A DNA stretch of 64,000 nt from Vibrio aerogenes (GTDB taxonomy: Bacteria; Pseudomonadota; Gammaproteobacteria; Enterobacterales; Vibrionaceae), in NCBI RefSeq assembly GCF_024346755.1, contig NZ_AP024861.1, forward strand, positions 1,736,001 through 1,800,000, given 5' to 3'. The first letter of the stretch is position 1. Each line of letters starts with the position of its first letter. The notes below the pieces were generated by a model. The model did no database searches. It saw only the letters and a list, made by a program, of their open reading frames with translations, and had not been told where the DNA came from. A program made the translations under genes and the position numbers. This document shows, piece by piece, positions 56,606-64,000 of this stretch.

Positions 56606-58507
56606 ATGAATGGATTAAGCCGCTTCAGTTTTTTGGCAAAACCCAACACTTTATCATTGTTCATCAGTGCAGCGCTGATGAGTTGTGGTGCTTATGCGCA
56701 AATCAGCGTTGATTATTCAATTTCTCCCGATGAACAGAATCATGCCATCAGTGATTTGATCTATGGAACAAATCACCGGATGAAAATGACCGGGAATGAA
56801 AACTTTGGTTTTTACCGGTTAGGCGGGAACAGAACAACTGGCTATAACTGGGAAAATAATTACTCGAATGCCGGTGAAGACTGGAAACACTCCAGTGACA
56901 CCTATATGGTCCCGGATGGTGCAGATGAAACCGTTCCCGGTATCACCATGACTGATTTTATCGACAATGATGTTGCTGCTGGTGCCAAAGCCATGGTCAC
57001 TTTGCAGATGGCTGGATATGTTTCAGCAGATAAGAATGGTACGGTGGAAGAAGGCGAGGTTGCACCATCCGCGCGATGGATTCCTGTTGTTGCCAAAAAG
57101 GCCGGAGATTTTTCATTAACTCCGGATTTAACGGACAATGCCGTTTATATGGATGAAATGGTGAATTTTCTTGTGAAACGATATGGCAAAGCTGAAGATG
57201 GTGGTGTTTTTGCCTACTCACTCGATAATGAACCTGCTTTGTGGTCACATACACATCCCCGTATTCATCCGGAACAGGTCAAAGCAAAAGAGTTAGTGGA
57301 TCGCTCTGTGGCACTTGCATCTGCTGTGAAAAGTGTCGACCCGGGTGCAAAAATATTCGGGCCGGCATTATACGGTTTCAGTGCTTATGTTTCTTTACAG
57401 TCCGCACCTGACTGGTCAGATTATTCTGATACCTATCACTGGTTTATTGATTATTATCTGGCTCAGATGAAAGCTGCACAGTCTGAATCAGGTCAAAGGT
57501 TACTTGACGTGCTGGATCTGCACTGGTACTCATCAGCAACTGGTGGTACAGGTATCACCTCAAATGATGCGACTTCGGATAAGGATAAAGTCGCCCGTAT
57601 GCAGGCACCCAGAACGTTATGGGATGCTGATTATAAAGAAAACAGCTGGATTGCTCAGTGGAATTCTGCTGAATTACCATTGATTCCGCATATTCAAAAG
57701 TCGGTTGATACTTATTACCCCGATACGAAAATAGCTTTTACCGAATATAGTCATGGTGGGGGAGATGATATCTCCGGCGGGATTGCTCAGGCAGATACCT
57801 TAGGTATTTTTGGTAAGTATGATATCTATGCGGCAAACAGCTGGATATTGAATAACGCAGATGATTATCTTGCCAGTGCCTACCGGCTTTACCGGAACTA
57901 CGACGGCAGCAATAGTACATTTGGTGATACCAGTGTAAAAGCAACCATGAGCGATAAAGAGAATAGTTCTGTTTACGCGTCTGTCGATTCAAAAACCGGA
58001 GATTTACATGTCATTGTATTGAATAAAAATATGAGTGATGCCATCAGTGGCTCATTCACTATTGATTCTTCCAGGGTTTATCAATCAGGTCAGGCATATG
58101 CGATGACATCTGCATCCACTGATATTAAGCCGGTTGGCGGGGTCGATATCTCAAATAACCAGCTTCAGTATGATATTCCTGCTTTATCTGCCTATCACTT
58201 TGTGTTGACTACCTCGGGTTCAGGCGGGGAAACGCCTGAACCCGGAGAAGAAACCGGCGTGACAGCCAGCGTTGATATCCCTCAAGATGGAAACACTTCC
58301 TATTGCACCAATGTTGTGGTGACAAATAACGGCACTGAGGCGATTGAATGGAAAGTCTCAGTAGATATCGAAGGCACTGTCAGTAAGCTCTGGAATGCTG
58401 AATGGACACAGGAAGGCAGCAAGTTGACACTTCAGGGCGTTGAATGGAATAAAACACTGCAACCCGGAAAAAGTACGGATTCCATTGGTTTTTGTGCGAA
58501 CCGGTAG
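56606..58507 (+). CDS. Secreted GH44 glucanase with C-terminal CBM2-like module
   Basis: 633 residues. Signal peptide (MNGLSRFSFLAKPNTLSLFISAALMSCGAYAQ), then a GH44 catalytic domain: FYRLGGNRTTGYNWENNYSNAG near residue 68, the acid/base Glu in VFAYSLDNEPALWSHTHP near 210, and the nucleophile Glu in KIAFTEYSHGGGDDISGG near 380. A beta-sandwich of the GH44 type follows, then a linker (GSGGETPEPGEETG) and a C-terminal CBM2-like module framed by Cys (TSYCTNVVVTNNG ... SIGFCANR). GH44 enzymes are endoglucanases or xyloglucanases. It is followed by a strong terminator and is probably exported by type II secretion. Confidence 0.92.
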   Translation: MNGLSRFSFLAKPNTLSLFISAALMSCGAYAQISVDYSISPDEQNHAISDLIYGTNHRMKMTGNENFGFYRLGGNRTTGYNWENNYSNAGEDWKHSSDTYMVPDGADETVPGITMTDFIDNDVAAGAKAMVTLQMAGYVSADKNGTVEEGEVAPSARWIPVVAKKAGDFSLTPDLTDNAVYMDEMVNFLVKRYGKAEDGGVFAYSLDNEPALWSHTHPRIHPEQVKAKELVDRSVALASAVKSVDPGAKIFGPALYGFSAYVSLQSAPDWSDYSDTYHWFIDYYLAQMKAAQSESGQRLLDVLDLHWYSSATGGTGITSNDATSDKDKVARMQAPRTLWDADYKENSWIAQWNSAELPLIPHIQKSVDTYYPDTKIAFTEYSHGGGDDISGGIAQADTLGIFGKYDIYAANSWILNNADDYLASAYRLYRNYDGSNSTFGDTSVKATMSDKENSSVYASVDSKTGDLHVIVLNKNMSDAISGSFTIDSSRVYQSGQAYAMTSASTDIKPVGGVDISNNQLQYDIPALSAYHFVLTTSGSGGETPEPGEETGVTASVDIPQDGNTSYCTNVVVTNNGTEAIEWKVSVDIEGTVSKLWNAEWTQEGSKLTLQGVEWNKTLQPGKSTDSIGFCANR

Positions 58508-58532
58508 TCGTCAATTTTTTAATGATGAAATC

Positions 58533-58560
58533 AATCCCTCAGCTATCTGAGGGATTTTTT
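58533..58560 (+). terminator. Terminator of the GH44 gene
   Basis: ATCCCTCAG-CTAT-CTGAGGGAT is a perfect 9-bp stem followed by six T. Confidence 0.88.
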
Positions 58561-58725
58561 ATGGTTGAACATGTGTGTCAAAGGCCGGTGACACAAAAAT
58601 ACCCTGATAAAGTACATTTATTCTTGTTTGTCTGTATATTCTTAATCCACGGTGAATTAAAACATGGTGAATTAAAAGATGTCGAATCAACGGATATCGA
58701 TCCTGTCCGGGTCGTGTAAAAGAAT

Positions 58726-59187
58726 ATGAATAAACTATTTTTCAGGGTGACACCAGTTGCGGTTTTCCTCACCGCTGCCGGGTTGATTTGGGGATGCTCA
58801 GTGTGTTGTGTCTGGGCTGCGATTGATTTACCTTTCCGGATTTATGTTGCCGCATTGAGTTTGCTGTCATCCGGATATTTCGGATTAAGTGCGTTATATC
58901 GGTTTTTCAGAGCCAAAACAACAATCAATCCGCTACAACCAGAAAGAGCCAGTGCCTTTGTTTGTGAGGGTGTTTATAAAGTATCCCGTAATCCTATGTA
59001 TTTGGGGTTGTGTATTTTACTGGTGGGGTTTGCATACTGGCAGGAAAACCTTGTCGGCTTTGTTTTTGTGCCCGGCTTTGTGATTTATATGAATCACTTT
59101 CAGATTCGGCCTGAAGAGCAGGCACTGAAAACTTTATTTGGTGAGGAATATCTTATTTATAAAGCTCAGGTCCGTCGCTGGCTCTGA
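58726..59187 (+). CDS. Isoprenylcysteine/phospholipid methyltransferase-family membrane protein
   Basis: 153 residues, four or five transmembrane helices, ending with the ICMT/PEMT-type SAM-binding pattern: YKVSRNPMYLGLCILL near residue 88 and QIRPEEQALKTLFGEEYLIYKAQVRRW at the C-terminus. The bacterial substrates of this family are mostly unknown. The ATG at 58726 begins MNKLFFRVT, with a poor ribosome site. It is convergent with the DUF3581 gene. Confidence 0.82.
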   Translation: MNKLFFRVTPVAVFLTAAGLIWGCSVCCVWAAIDLPFRIYVAALSLLSSGYFGLSALYRFFRAKTTINPLQPERASAFVCEGVYKVSRNPMYLGLCILLVGFAYWQENLVGFVFVPGFVIYMNHFQIRPEEQALKTLFGEEYLIYKAQVRRWL

Positions 59188-59205
59188 AGGAAACATGTAT
59201 CTAAT

Positions 59206-59230
59206 CATGTGAAATCAGGGATTTCACATG
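59206..59230. terminator. Hairpin between converging genes
   Basis: CATGTGAAATC and GATTTCACATG form a perfect 11-bp stem with a 3-base loop, 19 bases beyond the methyltransferase stop. The absence of a T-run makes it a weak terminator; it may instead protect 3' ends. Confidence 0.45.
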
Positions 59231-59275
59231 GAAGATTCAGGAGTTTGGAGCAGTAAATAAAAAAACAAATAGTGC

Positions 59276-60004
59276 TCAGGCAACTTCCGGAGCGAACTGA
59301 GCCATAAATCGGGTTTTGTGATCATCCAGCTTTTGTATCAGTGCGTCTATCGACGATTGGTTATATGGACGAAGACCGCTGACAACCATACGTTTCACGC
59401 CTTTACCAACGAGTTGTCCTTCGTTCTTAAACTGAAAGTTCAGTTCAACAGCTCCGCGTTTGCCCTCAACATCAAATGTTGTATCAGCAAGTTCTACTTC
59501 AGGCCGGGACAGATCCAGATGCTCAAGGTCAATATCCATACTCTCATAGATGACGAGAGGGCGTTCACAGTTAATCATGACCTGTTCTTTTTGCATGAGC
59601 GGCACAAGAATATACGGGAAATTCATTCCGGAAAACTGAACATAGCTGGTCACCAGATGCTGAATGAGTTCCTGATTTTGGGTCATTTCACCTTCTCTGC
59701 GCATATGCAGATATTCTTTGCCATTTTCATCAATCACAGCACTCTCTTTATCGTTTTTTTTCTCGATTTTAAGCGCAGTGTTTGCATTCACCATACCGGA
59801 AAAGTTGAATGACATCCTCTGACTGATCCCTTCTTTCTTGAGTAAGACTGCGAATAGCAAATCTCCGGGTACACAAAAGCGTTTATTATCTTCATCGTGA
59901 ATAGGATTAAAATCACCCGCGATTCTTTTAGCAAAGTGGCTTGCCTGCTGTCGTGTGAATTGAAACTGATGTTGAGAAGTTGAGAAATAGGGCGCTAAAA
60001 ACAT
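59276..60004 (-). CDS. DUF3581 family protein (hotdog-like)
   Basis: 242 residues, cytoplasmic, with the opening QFTRQQASHFAKRIAGDFNPIHDEDNKRFCVPGDLLFAVLL, which resembles MaoC-type hotdog hydratases (a D-P-H signature in FNPIHDED). DUF3581 is common in vibrios and Alteromonadales; its role is unknown. No ribosome site decides the start at 60004. Confidence 0.82.
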   Translation of the reverse strand: MFLAPYFSTSQHQFQFTRQQASHFAKRIAGDFNPIHDEDNKRFCVPGDLLFAVLLKKEGISQRMSFNFSGMVNANTALKIEKKNDKESAVIDENGKEYLHMRREGEMTQNQELIQHLVTSYVQFSGMNFPYILVPLMQKEQVMINCERPLVIYESMDIDLEHLDLSRPEVELADTTFDVEGKRGAVELNFQFKNEGQLVGKGVKRMVVSGLRPYNQSSIDALIQKLDDHKTRFMAQFAPEVA

Positions 60005-60131
60005 ATAAGGTCTGTTGTCTGATAGAAAATTTTGAACGATATTATAACGAACATTCTTCAGTAAATGGTCGATCCAGTCTGAAGAAATATCCGGGTTTCA
60101 TTTATAACCTGGTTAATAACAAATAATCTGG

Positions 60132-60168
60132 TAAATAATAAACTGGCCTCTGCAAATCAGGCCAGTTT
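60132..60168 (-). terminator. Terminator after yciU
   Basis: AAACTGGCCT and AGGCCAGTTT pair across a 9-base loop; on the minus strand a T-rich tail TTTATTATTT follows. Confidence 0.72.
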
Positions 60169-60172
60169 GACT

Positions 60173-60493
60173 TTAGTCTCTTTTCCAGAATATATGGCAA
60201 AATTTCTGCGATGGATCCCGGCTGACAAGCATCCGTGCAAAAATATCATCGAGTGCGTCACTTTCTTCATTGACAAGGCCAATGTGAATTTCAGCATACG
60301 TCGTTTTGTCAACGTCAAAGCCAACTTCGGATGACCAGTCATCCGCCACTTCGACCAGTTCAGCTGCACCCCGATCATCAAATTGCGCAGTAAAAATCAG
60401 GACATCAGCTGGTTCAAGGTTATCGGCGGCCATTTCGAGAAAAATATCGTAGGCAGTGTCGATGGTTTCATCATAGGAAAGAAGCTGCGTCAT
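60173..60493 (-). CDS. yciU: HI1450-family dsDNA-mimic protein
   Basis: 106 residues and very acidic, with runs such as EESDALDDIFARM and EVADDWSSEVGFDVDK. The HI1450/YciU family presents a charge pattern like duplex DNA and binds the histone-like protein HU. It follows efpL after only three bases, so the two are co-transcribed. Confidence 0.9.
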   Translation of the reverse strand: MTQLLSYDETIDTAYDIFLEMAADNLEPADVLIFTAQFDDRGAAELVEVADDWSSEVGFDVDKTTYAEIHIGLVNEESDALDDIFARMLVSRDPSQKFCHIFWKRD

Positions 60494-60496
60494 AGT

Positions 60497-61063
60497 TTAC
60501 GCCCGGCTCATAAATTTACGTTCAGTCGTATTGATAATAACGCGCTCACCTGTTGCAATATACTCAGGTACCTGGACAACCAACCCCGTGGCGAAGTGAG
60601 CGGGTTTTGTTCTTGCAGAAGCTGACGCGCCTTTAATTGACGGATCGGTTTCTGAGATAACCAGTTCGACCGACGCAGGCAATTCGATTGCGGCAGCATT
60701 ATCGTTGATCAAAATAACATGAAGCCCCTGAGTTTCTTCATTAATGAAAAGCAGGTCATCTTTGATATCTTCTTCTTTGAATGTATATTGATCAAAATTT
60801 TCAGAATCCATAAAGATATAGCTGTCACCATCAATATATGAAAATGTCACAGCGCGCTTGGTCATCGCAACAGTTTCCATAACATCATCTGATTTGAAAC
60901 GCTCATCGACTCTGGAGCCGGTTGCTAAATCAGAACAACGGAATTTGTAGATTTTAGCGCCACCTCTGCCACCTGGAGTTGTAATTTCAATATCTTTCAC
61001 CAATAGAGTCTTACCATTAGATTCAATTGCAAAACCTTTTTTTATTTCACTTGCCTTTGGCAT
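60497..61063 (-). CDS. yeiP: Elongation factor P-like protein EfpL (YeiP)
   Basis: 188 residues with the three beta-barrel domains of EF-P. The N-terminal KOW domain carries the loop TTPGGRGGAKIYKFR, where arginine takes the place of the modified lysine of EF-P, as in EfpL/YeiP. The C-terminal domains show GASASARTKPAHFATGLVVQVPEYIATGERV. EfpL relieves ribosome stalling at proline-containing motifs. Co-transcribed with yciU. Confidence 0.95.
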   Translation of the reverse strand: MPKASEIKKGFAIESNGKTLLVKDIEITTPGGRGGAKIYKFRCSDLATGSRVDERFKSDDVMETVAMTKRAVTFSYIDGDSYIFMDSENFDQYTFKEEDIKDDLLFINEETQGLHVILINDNAAAIELPASVELVISETDPSIKGASASARTKPAHFATGLVVQVPEYIATGERVIINTTERKFMSRA

Positions 61064-61175
61064 CTACTATATCCTTTGTTGTAAATCTTCGTGTATTATA
61101 CCGAAAGCATTCAAAGAAAAGGAATATTTTGAAGTATTCTCGGAGAGAAAGGTTCCATTTCAATAACGGTTGTCT

Positions 61176-61943
61176 ATGCAATTACCTGTAATTAATCCAA
61201 AAACACCATTTCAGAATCATTATCAGCCCGCAATCAAATCTTTGGTTGCCTATCTGACGGCAGGGCTGGGTGATAATTTACACAGTATCTATGTTTATGG
61301 CAGTGTTGCCCGGAAGACAGCGCGACCTGAGTATTCTAATCTGGATATTGTTGTTGTATGCCATCAACCATTTGATGACCGGAAAACAACCGTTTTCAAT
61401 ACACTGCGCTGGCGGTTTCAGAAGTCATTTCCTTTTATCACAGATATCGATATTAAGTCGGCCTTAGTCAGTGAGGTTGCATCGCTGGACAGCCTTTTTT
61501 CATGGGGTTTTTTGCTACGCCACTGTGCTGTTTGTATATACGGCGAAAATCTTTCAGAGTGCTTTGGTAATTATGAAACCAGCTGGGAGATCGCAAAATA
61601 CTGGAATATGGATATTGAAGAGCGGATTGTCTATTTCAGAGACCGTCTGGCAAAAGCGGGACAAGAGTCTGAACAGATGAAGATTCAGACGATGCTGGCA
61701 AAAAAGCTCTTGCGGGCAAGCTACGGTTTGATTATGTACAAGGATAAATGGTGGTTTGATGATCCGGTTGAGTGTGGGCAGCATTTTCTGAAGTATCATC
61801 CGGAAAAAGAACAGGATGTTGCCCGTCTGAGCATCCTGCTCAGACAGAAAGTGATTCCTAAGCGCTCCGTGATTGGTCTGCTGGATGATTATGGCCCATG
61901 GCTTGCGAAGCAATATAAAAAAACAGAGTTTCGCATTGGTTAA
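61176..61943 (+). CDS. Nucleotidyltransferase-fold protein
   Basis: About 255 residues. The N-terminal domain shows the nucleotidyltransferase start IYVYGSVARKTARPEYSNLDIVVVCH with G-S and an N-L-D triad in which the usual first Asp is Asn, then DIDIKSALVSEVASL. The C-terminal part is helical, as in AadA-like enzymes. The altered metal-binding residue may mean altered or lost catalysis. The ATG at 61176 is preferred to a TTG at 61170; the ribosome site is weak for either. Confidence 0.7.
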   Translation: MQLPVINPKTPFQNHYQPAIKSLVAYLTAGLGDNLHSIYVYGSVARKTARPEYSNLDIVVVCHQPFDDRKTTVFNTLRWRFQKSFPFITDIDIKSALVSEVASLDSLFSWGFLLRHCAVCIYGENLSECFGNYETSWEIAKYWNMDIEERIVYFRDRLAKAGQESEQMKIQTMLAKKLLRASYGLIMYKDKWWFDDPVECGQHFLKYHPEKEQDVARLSILLRQKVIPKRSVIGLLDDYGPWLAKQYKKTEFRIG

Positions 61944-61955
61944 ATGGTCAGAATA

Positions 61956-64000
61956 TCAGAACAGACCCAGCTGCGGCTTTGTCAAATCGTCAAACTGACA
62001 ACCGATAAAAGGCAGAATTGCATCTGCGACCGGTTTGAGCTGTTTATCAATATAGTGTTGGTAGTCTAATAAGCTGACCCGGAACTCCAATGGTTCCGGG
62101 CCATTTATTGTCATGACATATTCAATCGTACCTCTGTTTTGGTAGCGCAGTGGTTTTCCCATGCGCCGGTGTTGCTCGTCAGCAAGTCTCGCAGCCCGGA
62201 CCTGAGGCGGAATATTTTTCTTATATTCATTCAACCGGCGTCTGAGCCGCTTTCGGTAGACCAATTCATGGTCAAATTCACCTGCGAGTGTTTTCTCAAC
62301 AAAAGTCCGGACATAGTCTGACGGGTTTTCATCATGAAATATCCGGTGATAGAGTTGTTTCTGAAAGCGCTGTGCCAGCGGTGTCCAATCGGTTCTGACA
62401 CTCTCAAGCCCTTTAAATATCATCTGCTCTTTATCTCCGGAGCCTGTTAGCCCGGCGTAACGTTTTTTGGAGCCGGTTTCTGAGCCCCGGATAGTTGGCA
62501 TGAAAAATTTTCTGTAATGGGTTTCGTATTCGATTTCCAGACAACTTTCCAGGCGATATGTCTCTTTCAGATGTTGTTTCCACCATTGATTAATCGAGTC
62601 GGTCAACAGGCGACCGGTTTCATCCGCTTCCGCTGCTGTGTAGTTTTTTTCCAGAGAAACGAATGTTGAGTCGGTATCACCGTAAATAACCTTATAACCA
62701 CTCGCTTCAATGAGTTGCCTTGTCTGTTTCATGATCTCATGGCCGCGCATGGTAATACTGGATGCTAAACGCGTATCAAAGAAACGACATCCTGAAGATC
62801 CAAGGACACCATAAAATGAATTCATAATGATTTTGATTGCCTGAGAAAATGCCGCTTCCCGGTTTTTTTTTGCAATATCTCTGGCCTGCCAGAGGGACTC
62901 AATCATTTTTGGCAGAAAGTGGCGGGTTCGGTGGAACTGGCCGCCACGAAATCCGGGGACCGCCTGATCATCTTCTTTTCCGGCAGTCAGTTTCAGGCCT
63001 TCGATCAGTCCAAGTGGATCAATCAGGAAGGTTCGGATAATGGATGGATACAGGCTTTTAAAATCAAGGACAATCACTGAATCATACAGGCCCGGGACGG
63101 AGTCCATCACATAACCACCCGGACTGGCTTGCCAGTTTTCAGAAACAAGACTGGGTGCAATGTAACCTGCACGATGTAGTTGTGGCAGATAAAGGTTGGT
63201 AAAGGCGGCGACTGAGCCCCCGATACGATCTAACTCCAACCCTGTTAGCTTCGAGCGCTGAATCATAAAATCTAACAGGTGAGTGTGAGCAAAAATGCGC
63301 CGGACTAACTGGCAATCTTTCAGGTTATAAATGGCCAGACTAATCTTGTCATGTTTGAACATGGTGTTAATTTCTTCCATCCGGTTGTGAACATTGTGAA
63401 TGGCTTTCCCTTCATTCAGTAAGGCTTGAGAGACGGATTCCAGTGACCATGAACTGAAATGATAAGTTGCTGTTTTCAAAGCGTCAATACCGTCTAAAAC
63501 GACCCGGCCGGGTATGTAGACGAAGCTTTTTTGTGACTGACCTGATGTGCGAAAAGACATGGTTTGCTGATCTCTGCCCAGTCGCAGTTTTAGATGATGT
63601 TTTTCAGCGCGCTGGTTTAATAGCCGTAAATCGAAATCAACCACATTCCAGCCAATGATGATATCGGGGTCATAGATGTTGAACCAGTGGTTCAGCGCCT
63701 GCAAAAGTTCTGCTTCATCTGAGACCCATTCGATATGAAAGTCACAGGGAACCTGAGAGATTTCACCCGGAGAGCCAATCATAATCACCCGTGCATCATT
63801 ATCACAGTCCAGGCCAACGGAGTAGAGTTCCCCTTTTTCTGAACATTCAATGTCTAAAGAAACCGATCGTAAATCCGGATGGAAATCACCTTTCCGGCAT
63901 TTTGCCTGAGTGACCATCCGGTGTGACGCTTTCTGTGTGATTGTGCCGGTAAATTCCAGACTGCCACAGATAAAACGTTCCATCAAGTAACGATCAGGAA
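61956..64000 (-). CDS. polB: DNA polymerase II (partial, 5' end beyond the window)
   Basis: The minus-strand frame is open to the window edge, so only the C-terminal 680 or so of about 790 residues are present; reading continues as P-D-R-Y-L-M-E-R-F at the edge. The exonuclease domain shows SLDIECSEKGELYSVGLD, and the polymerase domain shows DFKSLYPSIIRTFLIDPLG and YGDTDSTFV with the metal-binding Asp residues. Family B PolB takes part in SOS-induced repair and replication restart in E. coli; its promoter would be to the right of the window. Confidence 0.96.
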   Translation of the reverse strand, partial: PDRYLMERFICGSLEFTGTITQKASHRMVTQAKCRKGDFHPDLRSVSLDIECSEKGELYSVGLDCDNDARVIMIGSPGEISQVPCDFHIEWVSDEAELLQALNHWFNIYDPDIIIGWNVVDFDLRLLNQRAEKHHLKLRLGRDQQTMSFRTSGQSQKSFVYIPGRVVLDGIDALKTATYHFSSWSLESVSQALLNEGKAIHNVHNRMEEINTMFKHDKISLAIYNLKDCQLVRRIFAHTHLLDFMIQRSKLTGLELDRIGGSVAAFTNLYLPQLHRAGYIAPSLVSENWQASPGGYVMDSVPGLYDSVIVLDFKSLYPSIIRTFLIDPLGLIEGLKLTAGKEDDQAVPGFRGGQFHRTRHFLPKMIESLWQARDIAKKNREAAFSQAIKIIMNSFYGVLGSSGCRFFDTRLASSITMRGHEIMKQTRQLIEASGYKVIYGDTDSTFVSLEKNYTAAEADETGRLLTDSINQWWKQHLKETYRLESCLEIEYETHYRKFFMPTIRGSETGSKKRYAGLTGSGDKEQMIFKGLESVRTDWTPLAQRFQKQLYHRIFHDENPSDYVRTFVEKTLAGEFDHELVYRKRLRRRLNEYKKNIPPQVRAARLADEQHRRMGKPLRYQNRGTIEYVMTINGPEPLEFRVSLLDYQHYIDKQLKPVADAILPFIGCQFDDLTKPQLGLF

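Noticed and set aside
58492..58719. 75-codon frame overlapping the GH44 terminator
   Set aside because: It crosses the terminator and contains a small direct repeat (GGTGAATTAAAA); no ribosome site or homology.

Overview
The window reads as chromosomal DNA of a marine gammaproteobacterium of the family Vibrionaceae. The main evidence is a LuxM/LuxN quorum-sensing pair, a trpEGD(CF)BA operon flanked by rnm, yciO, rluB, yciA and yciB, a type II secretion pilotin of the AspS kind, a PrtV-like M6 protease, a 367-residue PurC, and several small families common in vibrios (DUF3334, DUF3392, DUF3581, DUF2797). Three secreted cellulases suggest a plant- or algae-associated, cellulolytic species. The species itself cannot be fixed from the sequence.

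Layout. 0-5.3 kb: methylmalonate-semialdehyde dehydrogenase, an amino-acid binding protein, an unknown periplasmic protein and a stand-alone sugar-type binding protein. 5.4-9.1 kb: luxN (hybrid sensor kinase) and luxM (acyl-homoserine-lactone synthase), with a sharp drop in GC inside luxN. 9.7-15 kb: a ferredoxin/GltD-type oxidoreductase, the pilotin aspS, yciI, yciA, yciB and a DAACS symporter preceded by a PurR-like box. 15.2-22.3 kb: the tryptophan operon with a clear TrpR operator/promoter and an attenuator whose leader peptide is unusual. 22.3-25 kb: rnm, yciO and rluB on the opposite strand. 25-31 kb: two related small secreted proteins, a lactonase with a short internal repeat, a PrtV-like protease and a small secreted protein resembling only the protease propeptide. 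31-36 kb: cydC, cydD, trxB. 36.6-41.4 kb: two tandem GH6 cellulases with nearly identical catalytic halves. 41.4-52.5 kb: housekeeping and small-family genes, including sanA, maeA, purC (PurR box), a lipocalin, a LexA-controlled sulA-like gene, a Sel1-membrane-J-domain protein and an OmpA-like lipoprotein. 52.7-64 kb: ydiJ, a GH44 glucanase with a long structured leader region, a membrane methyltransferase, DUF3581, yciU, efpL, a nucleotidyltransferase-like gene and polB cut by the window end.

How the genes fit together (inference). The GH6, GH44 and PrtV-like enzymes carry signal peptides and are plausible type II secretion clients, for which AspS would help assemble the secretin. LuxM/LuxN would report cell density; extracellular enzymes are often under such control in vibrios, but no operator here proves it. 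CydDC and TrxB belong to thiol and redox homeostasis. The trp operon, purC and the sulA-like gene each have recognisable operator sites (TrpR, PurR, LexA). No tRNA, rRNA, insertion sequence, prophage or CRISPR array was recognised.
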